Origin: Clarkia xantiana subsp. parviflora
Taxonomy: Eukaryota; Streptophyta; Magnoliopsida; Myrtales; Onagraceae
DNA length: 64,000 bases
NCBI GenBank assembly: GCA_036873135.1
Contig: JAPTYO010000007.1
Span: forward strand, 3,516,763 to 3,580,762
Reading direction: 5' to 3'
The notes beneath the pieces are model-generated. The model was given only the letters and a program-made list of their open reading frames with translations, had not been told where the DNA came from and did no database searches. Both the position numbers and the translations under genes were made by a program. Below are positions 52,014 to 64,000 of the stretch, piece after piece (the first letter of the stretch is position 1; every line of letters starts with the position of its first letter).

Positions 52014-55000
52014 ATGAACGCTAAGGCTATACTCTACTCCTTCTCCCCTCACTTCCACCACACTCGTCACGTGCCGGACCTATCTCCATCTCCGGCGAGG
52101 AGATGTCATCCCGGAGCCCAAGTGAGGCCCGGGAACCATCTCCGGTGCCGGATTCGGGCTTCCTTGGACCATCGAGGACGTCAACTTCTCTTCCGTGTCT
52201 GGGCCCGGAACCCCGGAGTTAAGTCGGAGCCGTACGAGGTCTCCGATCTGCCGAGCTCTGTGAAGTTCGAGAAGTCCACATCCTTGAACGACAGAGTTTC
52301 CGGCGAGGCGGTTGGAGTTCCGTGGTGGGAAGAGTTCCCTAAACGATGGGTCATCGTCGTACTCTGCTTTTCGGCTTTTCTTCTATGTAATATGGACAGA
52401 GTAAGGCTTCCGTTGTTGATTAATCAACGAATTTTCACTATTGGCCGTGTCCCCATTGAAAGCATCTGATGAACCCTAGTTTGTCAGAATTCCATTAAAG
52501 CTTCCCATTGTCCTAATTGGATCATGGATAGGGAAATATTGAATTTTTATGCAATAGATAGATATAATGGCCAAAATTGTAGTAAATTTTGACTATTTTT
52601 TTTACTGGGATAAGTTGCAAGAATTAAAATTAGAAGAAGATTGGTAGAAATTATCATGAAGAAACAATTTGATAGCGTTTATATCCGATTTGGCAGGTAA
52701 ATATGAGCATTGCTATACTTCCAATGTCTGCGGAGTATGGTTGGAACTCAACAACCGTTGGTTTGATCCAATCTTCTTTTTTCTGGGGTTACCTCCTCAC
52801 TCAGGTAAAATCGTCAGTTTCTAGAACATTCTTGACAAAGATAGAGGAACCAAATCTCCACTGTAGTTTAATTCTCACTGTAAACAGATTGCTGGGGGAA
52901 TTTGGGCAGATACTGTGGGTGGAAAACTCGTATTGGGATTCGGAGTAATTTGGTGGTCGATTGCCACAATTCTCACTCCAGTTGCTGCTAAGCTCGGGTT
53001 GCCTTATCTACTTGTTGTTCGGGCTTTCATGGGTATCGGCGAGGTTAGATACTCTATCTGCTCAAAACCTTAAAATTCCCAAATAACATACAAGCACAAC
53101 TGTAAGCAACATGCCTGTCTACTCAAATCATGTTTCTTTTTAATAACAACTCTTGAATCTTTGCATCTCTTTGAAGGGAGTTGCGATGCCTGCAATGAAC
53201 AATATACTTTCCAAATGGGTACCAGTGTCAGAGAGAAGCCGATCCTTAGCTCTGGTCTATAGTGGCATGTATTTAGGATCTGTCACAGGCTTGGCTTTCT
53301 CTCCATTTTTAATACATCAATACGGGTGGCCATCTGTGTTTTACTCTTTCGGTTCTCTTGGGACAGTGTGGATTGCTGTCTGGCTCAGTAAGGTATTATG
53401 ATTATCAGTAATTTCATAGCCTTTTTATGCATCTAGACTTGGAGTTTGTGTTTGATGTAACAATAATGTAAGAACATGTGTTATTGAAGGCATACAGTTC
53501 ACCTCTCGAAGATCCTCAGCTGCGGCCTGAGGAGAAGAAGTTGATTCTAAGTAATAATGTTATGAACGAACCTGTAAAGACAATACCGTGGGGTGCAATA
53601 TTGTCTAAGCCACCTGTTTGGGCATTGATAGTGTGTCATTTTTGTCACAATTGGGGTACTTTCATCCTCCTTACTTGGATGCCAACTTATTATAACCAGG
53701 CAAGTCTTTCTCTATGCTTGTAGAATCCACTTTTTGTATAAAGAAACAATTGCTTCAAACTTATTTCTATGGACAGGTACTTAAATTCAACCTTACAGAA
53801 TCGGGACTAATGTGTGTGTTGCCATGGCTGACGATGGCATTTTCTGCAAACTTTGGGGGTTGGATTGCAGACACTTTGGTGAGCAGAGGCGTGGCTGTAA
53901 CAACTGTTAGAAAGGTAAGGTTAATCGTGTTAAAAAGAGGTTTTCAATTACTTCTAACTTGTTGGCCAAAAAGAAAAGTACTTCTAACTTCAATTAAAGA
54001 AAGAAAAGAGATTGGTTCATATATATTATGTCATCATTTAACAGCATATTTGATGAAGTTAGCAAATTACAATTTTAAATAAGTTCAATTAGCAAATTGT
54101 CTAAAAAAAGTTTCGGTAGCAAATTGTCAGTACCCCAAAGTTCAGCTAGCAAGTTGGTAAATAATCCTATATATTACATGTAACATCAAAATATTATGTC
54201 TGCTGCTGGTTGAAATTGCAGATTATGCAGACAATTGGATTTCTTGGTCCTGCATTTTTTCTGACTCAGTTGAGCCATGTTAATTCTCCTGGAATGGCTG
54301 TGCTGTGCATGGCTTGCAGTCAGGTGTGCTTCCTATTTACAGATTTAAAGTGATTCTCAACAAATCATGATAGTGTTGCCAAAATGAAGAAGTTGTTGTT
54401 CATATTACAGGGTACAGATGCATTTTCACAATCTGGGCTTTACTCGAATCATCAAGATATTGCTCCACGCTACTCTGTAAGTAGTTATTCCTCTTTCAAC
54501 AACTCTCCACACACAATATAAACTTTGGCCCCATTGCTCCATTTTCTGGGTGAATTAATAACCGACCATCTCTTTCAGGGTGTATTGCTTGGGTTGTCTA
54601 ATACAGCTGGTGTCCTCGCGGGTGTTCTGGGTACTGCAACCACAGGCTACATCTTGCAGCATGGTATGCTGCCACTTTTATAAGTCATTAATTTTACTTT
54701 ACAGTCTCTTATAAAGTAAGAGTTGCAAAATAACAGTACAAGATACAAAATAGGGTTAAGAACCTATAAACGGTCTAAAGTTTCACCAATGTTGAAATTT
54801 GGTGTCCGACGTTAAAATGGAGTGTCCCGGGTTTCGTTTTTGTTAAAATTTGGTGTCTAGGTGTGATTATTTTGAGAGAAATCAATCCCGATGAAACCGA
54901 CTGTCAAATTCGACCTCTCTTGTTGTGGATCTCTCCATACATATGCTTTCTCATGAATGGTTTGGTTTTTGCTGGTGCAGGGTCGTGGGACGATGTGTTC

Positions 55001-55078
55001 AAGGTCTCAGTGGGGCTATACTTAGTCGGAACAGTGGTGTGGAACCTGTTCTCAACTGGTGAGAAGATAGTGGATTGA
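52014..55078 (+). CDS. plastid anion/phosphate transporter, PHT4;1 (ANTR1)-like
   Basis: Ten exons: 52014-52400, 52697-52804, 52888-53043, 53177-53392, 53490-53699, 53777-53914, 54222-54323, 54411-54476, 54579-54663, 54981-55078; 521 codons plus TGA. The first 80 or so residues are Ser/Arg/His-rich, as expected of a chloroplast transit peptide. The MFS/SLC17-type body contains FPKRWVIVVLCFSAFLLCNM, GLIQSSFFWGYLLTQIAGGI, GEGVAMPAMNNILSKWVP, HFCHNWGTFILLTWMPTYYN, KIMQTIGFLGPAFFLTQL, FSQSGLYSNHQDIAPRYSG and NTAGVLAGVLGT. PHT4;1 is a thylakoid sodium-dependent phosphate transporter; PHT4;4, an envelope ascorbate transporter, is the alternative. Intron 5 uses a GC donor (CAG|GCAAGT at 53699/53700). 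Intron 9 contains a repeat fragment. Confidence 0.92.
54760..54890. mobile_element. partial foldback-type repeat inside PHT4 intron 9
   Basis: Carries the left-arm style only: GGGTTAAGAACCTATAAACG, then AAATTTGGTGTCCGACGTTAA and AAATTTGGTGTCTAGG at about 65-bp spacing. No matching right arm is present before exon 10, so it is a truncated copy. Confidence 0.45.
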
Positions 55079-56195
55079 TTTAACCATCACCAAGAAGCTA
55101 GCTAGCTAGAAGAGCTTCTCAAGCTTCCATGCACTATATATAGTTCCCGGGAAGAGGCGAGCGCAAATAAAATAGTAGTAGTAGCAGATAAAGATGGAGA
55201 GACAGACAAACGAGGATGTCATTATGATGATTGTTTTGAGACTAGTTGTGCTGCTGAAGAATGAATTCAAAGAGAAGTAGCAGGTGTTGAAGTTGGACCA
55301 TATATATTAAGGGGGCTGCTGATTAAAGATCAAACCATCCAATCCAAGATATGAAAAACCACACATGCTATGTACGTATAAACGTGAATCATAAACAGGT
55401 GTATATACAATCAATTTTGTTGCACATATATTTATGGGTAAATACTAAATAGTTTAAATAAGTGCATCTACATGTTTAAATATCTTGTTATTTGCACCAT
55501 CCTTGTAGGTTATTGCACAAACATGCTAGTTTTTGCTATATAGACATAGAAATAATATCACATGTTGGGTCAAGGACCATTTTGCTCATGCAAATGAAAA
55601 TGAACACGAAGATTAATCCATGTGAAGGTGATAATAATGAGCTACACGAAAATGAACGTGATGATTTCAGACACAGATTAAGATGAAAATATAATGCCAA
55701 ATTTGTCAATTTCTCAAAATAAATATGACATGACGATGAAATTGGATGGATCGATAACATTGGGTGTGGTTAACCACATCCACAAAAATGCCTTTAGTAA
55801 AAAAAATTAGTGCAAATAACAAGATAATATGTGAATTCACCAAGACGTTGTACATTTTTTTTATTAAATTCTTACCCACTACTAGCTAGAACTAATAATA
55901 ACTAGTAAGAATGGAAACACATAAATTTAATTCTAAAATAATAAATTGAAATATATATCAAATGTAGCTTTACATTATATATCTGTTTAGAAATAGAATA
56001 CAGGGAAAGGAAAACCAATAAAATGACCAAATTACCATCCACACTCAAAGTAGTAAAGAATGACCCATGCAGCGACCGCTGAACTGAAACAGAAACAAAC
56101 GAACACAATACGTAAACAATTTGAGTAGATACACTTCTTCAAGGACACGCCACCCGGACCAGTGGCAAAATCGAGAAAACCATCCACGCGCCGCC
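55079..56195. other. convergent 3' region between PHT4-like and CYP86A1-like genes
   Basis: About 1.1 kb, with 3' UTRs at both ends. No gene in between. Confidence 0.5.
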
Positions 56196-58505
56196 CTATG
56201 CGGTGAGCTCGCGCTTGTGCAAGTACACGCGCAGCCCATGCTTCATAAACAGAGTGAGCGACATCTTCTGCTCCACCCGGTGGCCGGGAACCAGCGAGAT
56301 CCGGAAGCGCAGCAGCACCGCCGACGCGATCGACTTCATCTGGAGATACGCCAGGTCCTTCCCTAGACACGTCCTGGGCCCCGCATTGAACGCCACGAAC
56401 TTGTACCCATCCTTAGGCGGATCGAACCGGTCTCCCTCCGGCGACAGCCACCTCTCCGGCCGGAACTCCGCACAGTCCTCCCCCCATATCCCCTTCATCC
56501 TCCCAACTGAGTAGATCGAGTACGTAACCGTCGATCCCGCCGGAACGAACGTACCGTCCGGCAAGACGTCGTCGGCGACGACATACTTGAAATCCAACGG
56601 CACCGACGGGAACAGCCTCAGCGTCTCCGCCAGCGCCGCCTTGAGGTAGATCAACTTGTCGGCCTCGTCGAAGGTGAGCGGCTCCTGCGTCCACTTCTCC
56701 GGGTGGGGCCCACGAGATCCGGCCAACACAGACTTTATCTCGCTCAGAATCTTCGTCTCCACTCTGGGGTTACCCATGACGAGCCAGAAGAACCAGCTCA
56801 TGGCGACCGATGACGTGTCACGGCCAGCGAGGACGAAGTTGAGGGCGATTCGCTGGAGGACGTCACTCTGGAAGAGGTTTCCATCGCCGTCGCGTTTCTT
56901 CAAGAACCTGGATAGGAGGTCGTCGGAGGGGTTCTCTTTACGCGCCTCGATGGTGTCGTCCATGTAGTTTTGGACTACTTGGAGGCTGTTTTGGAGTCTT
57001 TGTTCGGATCCGAACCTGAAGGCTTTCTTGAGCCGCCAAAGGAAACTGGGCCATAGTAGACGCTGGAGGGTGGCTTCTGTGGCGGTGTCAAATGCTACCG
57101 CGAATGGGTTTTCCGGCAGACCCGGGGAGAGGGTTTCAGGGTCTTTCCCGAACGTGAGGCCGCAAATATTGTCGAAGGTGAGTCGGAGCAATAGGTCCTG
57201 TTAGGTCAACAATAATATCGTCATCGTCTATTATTACAACCTAGTATTATATATCTATATGTAGTCAGGAATAATAAGGTTAATTAAAAAAAGTGAAAAA
57301 TAATTCTGCTCGATTAATTCTAGAACTAGGATTCTAAATGCATATTATTATGTCATATGTGGCACAATTGATTATTTTTTTTGGATTTATTCTCTATATA
57401 TGAAATATAAAAGTGAAAGATGATGGGATGCAATTTTTTGCGTAAATGGTCGATCGAATCAAAAAAATGGTATAGGGCTGGTTGATCGTCTAATTCAATA
57501 AGAAATGGTAAAAAAAAATCTATACAATAAATAATACTTTATCATTTTACTGCCTTCAAATATATTTATTTCTTTTAATTTCCTATATAATATTACTTAT
57601 TTATAAATATCGTAACTAATGAGTCGTAAATTTTTTAATGCTATTTTAATTTACAAATTTTTTTTATGTAAAAAATAGCTGCAGACTTGATAAATGACAT
57701 GAAATCGTAAATATCTAACTACGTATACTTACAAAGATGCATACATTTTTATAGTATATATGAGTCCAAAAATGAATTTCCGCACAAATAACTAATATTA
57801 TAGTGTAAGTTTTTAAAATATAGCGCAAATGGTGAATGGCTCGTTAACATGTAAATCCTAACTCACTATCTTATATTATATAATATTATATAATGTAATA
57901 ATTGTTACTATATATCCCATGATAAAAGAATACATAGTAAACTATATAAGGCTTTTCCGGAGGCTTACTTGAAGGTCAACCGAGGAGTGATCACGTGCAG
58001 CCTTGTCAAGAATGAGCCAGAGCCTGGTCCTTATGGTCCGGTTGACCCATCGAGCCATGGCCTGCCTCAAAGTCCGAGTAGTGAACTCAAGTGCAGCCGT
58101 CTTACGCTGGATGAGCCACGTGTCACCATCACTATTAAAAATCCCCTGGCCAAGCAGGTCGTGGAACGCAGTCTGCCAAGCCGGTCCCTTGGGGTAATTA
58201 TCGAACCGTGTCCTCAGCACGTGCTCGATATTCTTAGGGTGGCACGTGACCGTATAGAATCCCTGTCTCCTGGCAAGGAAAGGGAGGGCTATGGTGCATG
58301 TCTGGTAAGTAGCGGCTTTACCGGTGGATCGAAGGTTGGCGGCGATCCAGTCGTGGATTCTGCGGCGGTTGATGAAGAGATAAGGCAAGCTGCCGAAAAA
58401 CGGGACGACGTTCGGGCCGGTGAGGGTCCGGGCTAGGAGGTAGAACCATAAGAGGTATGTGGAGAGGAGAGCTGAAAGGGTGAAGAAGATGGTGAAAGAG
58501 TCCAT
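56196..58505 (-). CDS. CYP86A1: CYP86A1-like fatty-acid omega-hydroxylase (suberin)
   Basis: Two exons on the minus strand, 57969-58505 and 56196-57197, phase-0 junction VDLQ|DLLL; 512 codons plus TAG. The start [10 protein letters not shown] gives the usual membrane anchor; an in-frame ATG ten codons upstream (58535) is less likely. P450 landmarks: [37 protein letters not shown]-helix AGRDTSS (303-309), ExxR as ETLR (370-373), heme loop [10 protein letters not shown] with Cys456. The segments [29 protein letters not shown] and [15 protein letters not shown] favour CYP86A1 over other CYP86A members. CYP86A1 omega-hydroxylates C16/C18 fatty acids for root suberin, at the ER. The 771-bp intron is AT-rich and empty. 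Confidence 0.93.
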
Positions 58506-59595
58506 TTTTTGTTGATGGGTTGGTTGGTTTTGCAATGGACTAAGGATGGAAGGTGGTGAGTAGGGTTTTATTTATATGGGGGTTGTCTTTTGAAGGAAAG
58601 TTTAGGAGGAGTTGGTATGACTGATGTAAGAGTTTAGATACCCACATTTTTTTTTCGGTGAAGATTTAGATACACACATACCCACAATTTTTTTTCACGC
58701 AAGATTTCTTAAAATGTAAGATTATAAGTAATATGAACTAAGTAATGTAATGTTTTGATTGTGTTATAATATGTAGTGTAATGTTATATTACAATGCCTG
58801 ATATATACTTTGTAATGTGCATTGTAATGTAATATTATTTTTATTATTAATTATATTAATCTATATGAGACTGTACTATATCTTAATTATTATGATAAGA
58901 TTTAAATGAATATTTATTTTGAAAAAAAATAACTTATTTCTTCAATTTTTTATTTTGCGTTTAATAAGTAGAGTCTATTCATAAACTATAAAAACAAAAT
59001 ATTGAAATATTAAAATTAAATTATATTAATTGAAACATTTTGTATAATTTTATATTATATTTTTCATCCACGGTAAAAACTTTACTCATTTTATACGAAT
59101 ATTATGTGGATTATTATTATTTATTGTAATATGAGTTATGGAGTAGATAAAAAAATAAAAATATAATAATAATAATAATAGCAGAATAAAATATTAAAAG
59201 CATACAAATTATATATCTATTTAATAAATAAAAATATAATAATAAACACTCAGTAATATTGGATGTAATGGAGTATTATAATGGACTTACAATGCAAATT
59301 ACATTGTTTGAATTGTCAAACGACATATGTAGACGTAATGTGAAATTACATTTCACATTACATCCATCCAAACACCCCCTTAGTTACTAAGCAAAACCAT
59401 GCATGCAAGTATTGTTAGAATATATTATGTGACACAATCTGATATATAAATGACTATATTGTCTCTGTTATGTAGTCCACATGTCACCGACAAAAAAATG
59501 TAATCCACATGTTACGTATATTTATTAGGGTATTTGGTATAGTAGTATAATTTTGTGGGACCAAAGTTTAAATCTTGTAGATATGATGACTTATA
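58506..59595. other. CYP86A1-like upstream region with TAATGTAA-rich repeat
   Basis: About 1.1 kb. From about 58690 to 59390 it is rich in AATGTAAT-type words on both strands. It ends with CATCCAAACACCCCCTTAG, which resembles the terminal repeat of plant MITEs, but I cannot find the opposite end. No gene seen. Confidence 0.4.
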
Positions 59596-60329
59596 CGGCA
59601 TGTTTGGTTCACATAATGGAATATGGAATAGGTAATGGGTATTCCCTATTACGTTGTTTGGTTAATTAATTGTGTGGAATTAGGATTCCTAATTGCCAAT
59701 TTTGAAGGAATACATAATCCTAGCCTAACCCTAGGTTTACCTATTCCACATTCTCTAAAATAAAAATTAGAAATAAAAATTACAATTTTAACCCTAATCT
59801 AATTTATTTATTATATAGAAATTATAATTCTCTCACGCACTGCATCTATCTCGCGACTATCGACTGTCCTTATTCTGCATGTCCATCTCGTGATCATATT
59901 TTAATTTAATTAATAATAATAATTTAACATGTTTTTTCACTTTACAAAATGTTATATTAGCTATAGTGAATTTTACAATATCGAAAAAAAAAATTGTTTT
60001 TTTTAAAAAAAATCCTTTAAAAAATTTGTATTTTGTTAAAAAAAAAAAAAAAAAATCAATTTTTCATTTAATAATATATGATTTGAATTTTTCATTGTTA
60101 ATTTGATTAATATATGTAGCAAAAGGGTATATCTGTCAATTTGGACTTATTCCATTCCTTTCTCACTATCATTTTATCAACCAAACATTGGATTCAGAAT
60201 CATCATTCATTATTCCTCATGTCAACCAAACAACATCATATTAATATTACATATTCCTTATTCCCTATTCCTATTCCCTATTCCCTATTCCTTATTCCTT
60301 ATTCCCTATTCCACGAACCAAACATGCCG
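59596..60329. mobile_element. MITE with CGGCATGTTTGGTTC terminal repeats, 734 bp
   Basis: Ends CGGCATGTTTGGTTC and GAACCAAACATGCCG are perfect inverted repeats. Just inside are GGAATATGGAATAGG on the left and repeated TATTCCCTATTCC on the right. No target duplication is clear, so the superfamily is left open (the termini resemble hAT- or PIF/Harbinger-type MITEs). The isoleucine/proline/tyrosine-rich frames over the right end are repeat artefacts. Confidence 0.7.
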
Positions 60330-60588
60330 ATAAAGTTATATTAATTACTTAGTAATCCTGACTTCGCCTAAAAATAAATAAAATGTCAGTATCATTCATA
60401 TAGACCTCCCATACGATAATACATAAACCGGAAGGTCGCTAGAATAACAAACCTCTCTAAAAGTCCCTGTAATCGTTCATCTCATATCCATTCATTCATA
60501 TTCGGAGATACGATCCTTATTTTCGTTAAATATTAATATAATATTAATTTTTTACATGTACTATCATAGCAATACTTCGTATTTTGAT

Positions 60589-62265
60589 GGGATTTAAATC
60601 AAATTGGTACCTGAATTAACAGCTCAAAACGAATTGGTACCTCCACTAAATTTTGTGACAAATTGGTACCCGAGTTAACCTGGGTGTTGCACCGTTAGAA
60701 TTTCTGGTTAAAACTAACGGAATCTCATTTTTGGCGCATGAAAAGACTAAAATACCCTTATTGCTGAATAGCTACGTAATAGCAATTCAAAACTTTGGAA
60801 CCCAATATCTCACTCATTTCTTCATCTTTTAAGACGATTTTTTTTTTAAACCACATAATTTTTCGAGATCTATGCAACACAAATAGCCGTAAAGTGATTT
60901 TCCCAGTTTTTTTCAATAAATATCGTTTTCCATGTTAATTCATTCTTTTTTGTATCAAACTCCACCGCATTCTAACACTTATCACCCTTGATCACCCAAT
61001 TTTTTTACTAATTGGATTCCAATACTACAATCAAACCGTTGCTTTTGGATTCCAACACTTCTGTTTAAAAACCAAATTGATGTTATACCTTTCATCCAAA
61101 AGAAATTAATTGTTATGCAATCTATAACTTACTGGAATTTTTCTTGATGTTTCCAATAAACTATACTGGTGTGTCTCTAAATCAATAAACGTCACTGCAA
61201 GAGAACATATGGATCTTAGATAGATAAATATGTTTCATACTTGAAATAAAACAATATGAAAAGTACTTTTAAGGGTATTGGAAGAACTTTTAGAATGGAC
61301 ACCAACAAGAAATAGTTTATTTTCTCATTTAATCTACATGTGGAAATTGATACTCTCAGTATCCTGAGGGATGACCGTAATGTGAGAAAATAAGATGAAC
61401 TTGTATTAAAAGAACCACACAAAGAATTTTACCACTATGTGGCTAGAGACAAACAATAAATTTTCTTTCGAGATATTGCCAAAACTGTTCCATTTGCAAT
61501 TTTATGTTGGACCATGTCAAGCTTTTAAAATCGAAGACTTGCAGAACTGGTCAATTTTTCAGCATGTCCAGAAAATATATAAACAAAAAAATTGGTAGCT
61601 TATCATGCTAAGATTCATATATTCTCTTGTAGTGACGTTTATTGATTTAGAGACACACCAATATAATTTACTGGAGACATCAAGAAAAATTCTAGTAAGT
61701 TATAGATTGCATAATAATTAATTCGACAGATTTTCGCCTTTTGTTTTCTTTTGGATGAAATGTATAATATCAATTTGGTTCTTAAACAGAAGTGTTGGAA
61801 TTCAAGAGCAACGGTTTGATTGTAGTATTGAAATCCAATTAGTAAAAAAATTTGGTGATCAAAGTTGATAAGTGTTAGAATGCGGTGGAGTTTTATACAA
61901 AAAAAAACGAATTAACATGGAAACCGGTGTTTATTGAAAAAAAAAAATGGTCAAATCACTTTAAGGCTATTTGGCTTGCATAGATCTCGAAAAGTTATGC
62001 GGTTTCAAAAAAAAAATTGTCCAAAAAGATGAAGAAATGAGTGAGATATTGGGTTCCAAAGTTTTGAATTGTTATTACGTAGCTATTCTGCAATAAGGGT
62101 ATTTTAGTCTTTTCATGCGCAAAAAATGAGATTCCGTTAGTTCTAACCAAAAATTCTAACGGTGCAACACCCAGGTTAACTCGGGTACCAATTTGTCACA
62201 AAATTTAATGGAGGTACCAATTCGTTTTGGGCTGTTAACCCAGGTACCAATTTGATTTAAATCCC
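60589..62265. mobile_element. long-arm foldback Mutator-like element, 1677 bp, perfect 9-bp TSD
   Basis: Starts GGGATTTAAATC and ends GATTTAAATCCC, flanked by the perfect 9-mer TATTTTGAT at 60580-60588 and 62266-62274. The arms are about 620-645 bp each (60589-61206 and 61621-62265) and still clearly complementary along their whole length. The central spacer is about 410 bp with no recognised gene. Arm layout: AATTGGTACC three times at about 30-45 bp spacing, then CACCGTTAGAATTTC and AACTAACGGAATCTC, then CTAAAATACCC. No transposase. Confidence 0.9.
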
Positions 62266-62274
62266 TATTTTGAT

Positions 62275-64000
62275 TGGGTTAGTTTGGATCTTGCCCGATC
62301 GAAATCTCGTTCTGTTATATTTTGGTTGATGGCTTTCATTATGCAATTGTTTGGTTAAGAGCTTAATTTGAGTTTGTTTTGGTAGCCGATCAGATTTTGG
62401 AACACAACTGATTCTCGAATATTCGTATCATATAATCATGTTGCAATCCAGAGAGTTGTATTGGTTGAAATAGACATATACACCGTGAGTCTGGAGTACC
62501 ACACCGGTTGGTATCAGTACAATAGAGCAGTATATAAACAAGTGGTCACCTCCTCCTATTATTAATTAGTTTTAGGATGGAATCCTACTTGCATATATGA
62601 TTACTCTCTGCTGGCCCGTTGGGCTTGGCTCGGCCCAATGTGGAATCTAATACATTAATTCAATTCCCTGGTTTTGTTGGATAATCGTATTGAGGCCTTT
62701 TGTGATTGAAATCGTGAATTTATACTTGAGTCGATGTTGTTTTGTCCTAAGGCTAGATATTGTTTTGTTGCTTCAATGCTTCTTGGTTAATAATATGTTC
62801 ATGTCTTCGGGCTCCTCACCGAAGACGCTACATCAGCCACCGCTACGCCGCTGAGTTCAAGGAGATCGACTAGGGTTTTTCGGCAGTTACGTACTTACGT
62901 TCATGACGGCTAAGGATCAGTCTCTTGCTTAAGAAGCTTTAGCAAGTGATTATCGTCATAATGAAAAAATTTAATTATAATAAATGCATCATAAATTTTA
63001 TTAATTAAGAATGTTATAATATTATAATTATAATATTATGACTCTTGTGGTGTTTTGTTGACTTCGGGGGTGAAGACGAAGCCGTTTTGGATTGCAAAAT
63101 TAAATGTATTTATTTATTTGTGTGATTTGATTATCCTGCTTCCTAATTAGTCTGTTTTATAATGAGTAATGATATATTAAAATGTATATTATTAACTAGT
63201 GATTTAATTAAAACTACAGATTATAATGAGTAATGATATATTAAAATGTAATGATTGTGCTTTACAAACTCATAGCTTTACCAATTATAACTAGTGGTTT
63301 ATAATCTATAGTTTTAATTAAATCACTAGTTTTATAACCTTATGATTTAATTAGTTTGCTTTTATAATGAGTAATGATATATTAAAATGTATATTATTAA
63401 CTAGTGATTTAATTAATACTTCCTATTAGTCTGCTTTTATAATCGATGTTGTTTTGTCCTAAGGCTATACATTTTTCAGTGAAGTTTTAATTAAATCAGT
63501 CATAACAAAATTAACGTGTATTATCACGTCATTACGGGACCTAACAATTGGCCAAAAAAAAAAAAAATTACGAGACCTAAAATTGTGCAATGTTTAAAAG
63601 ATTGACATTACGTCACTTCATTTTGCTTTGAAAATATCATTAGTATGATAGATACTTTAAAGTAAGTTTGAGTTTCCCAAATATTAGTGAAAGTTTATAA
63701 TAGGTAAAATTACCAATAATTATAGTTTGACTATTTAAGGGTGGTCACATAAAGTGGATTTGTTAAAGAAACTATATTATTACACTTTTTAGGAGTATCA
63801 AGTGTCATTGTGGTTTATATATAATGCAAGTAGAATTATTTGTATGAAAGTAATGACACATGCTATAAAATAACCATAAAGTGGTTTTTATGTGTCGATA
63901 TTATATTTGTCATAAATATATTTGTTATGACATTAATAGTTAGCTTCAAGAGGCATGTTTAACGACAAGTACTTCTTGACGAGGAAAATAATTTAGAGAG
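62275..64000. other. gene-free DNA with dispersed short repeats
   Basis: A block beginning ATAATGAGTAATGATATA and extending into TTAAAATGTA recurs at about 63161, 63221 and 63367. ATGTTGTTTTGTCCTAAGGC occurs at about 62733 and 63445. AAACTAGTGATTTAATTA occurs in both orientations. A short coding-like remnant is at 62825-62871. No complete gene. Confidence 0.45.

Noticed and set aside
57969..58436. 155-codon plus-strand frame opposite CYP86A1 exon 1
   Set aside because: Antisense shadow; the minus strand encodes an intact P450 region.
60103..60344. Frames rich in Ile/Pro/Tyr/Ser/Phe near 60.2 kb
   Set aside because: Translation of tandem TATTCCCTATTCC words at the end of a MITE.

Overview
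This is a eudicot nuclear chromosome segment. The genes have spliced GT-AG introns, belong to plant-only families (LURP-one-related, CIPK, AMT1, R2R3-MYB, PHT4, CYP86A, PPR), and sit in AT-rich DNA full of (TA)n runs and short non-autonomous DNA transposons. I saw no rRNA, tRNA, CRISPR array or autonomous transposase gene.

Layout. 1-709 (-): LURP-one-related gene cut by the window edge. 1.8-4.8 kb: three palindromic (foldback) elements. 5.5-6.5 kb (-): PPR gene resembling At4g18975, with uncertain 5' exons. 7.2-11.0 kb: an hAT-like element and a three-deep nest of hAT-type MITEs lying in gene-like sequence. 12.5-15.0 kb (-): RDM4/IWR1-like gene. 17.5-18.2 kb: another foldback element. 18.8-21.4 kb (+): NFD4-like MFS transporter. 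23.1-25.6 kb (+): CIPK protein kinase with a spliced leader. 27.6-29.5 kb (+): SLX1-like GIY-YIG endonuclease. 30.3-31.0 kb (+): small secreted six-Cys protein. 31.8-36.0 kb (-): SMR/DUF1771 protein with a MITE in an intron. 39.5-41.4 kb (+): AIRP2-like RING E3. 43.8-45.4 kb (-): AMT1 ammonium transporter. 48.7-50.3 kb (+): MYB119/MYB64-like R2R3-MYB. 52.0-55.1 kb (+): PHT4;1/ANTR1-like plastid anion transporter. 56.2-58.5 kb (-): CYP86A1-like fatty-acid omega-hydroxylase. 58.5-64 kb: gene-free, with a MITE and a 1.7-kb element that has arms of more than 600 bp.

The genes do not form a pathway. Their order is informative: from memory, the homologues map to two Arabidopsis segments, At2g296-At2g304 (LOR, RDM4, NFD4-like, GIY-YIG, CIPK11, PHT4;1) and At5g583-At5g589 (CIPK10, SMR, AIRP2-like RING, MYB119, CYP86A1). 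The window looks like an ancestral block that was duplicated and fractionated in Arabidopsis.

The most unusual content is a set of foldback elements with unrelated termini but one shared design: GGG...CCC ends (where resolvable), 9-bp target duplications in the best copies, a phrase repeated about every 30-35 bp, a CCGTTA/TAACGG block, often a CACGTG-like box, and a mirrored core that is GC-rich in three or four copies. Coordinates of spliced genes were read by eye from splice consensus, reading phase and family similarity.
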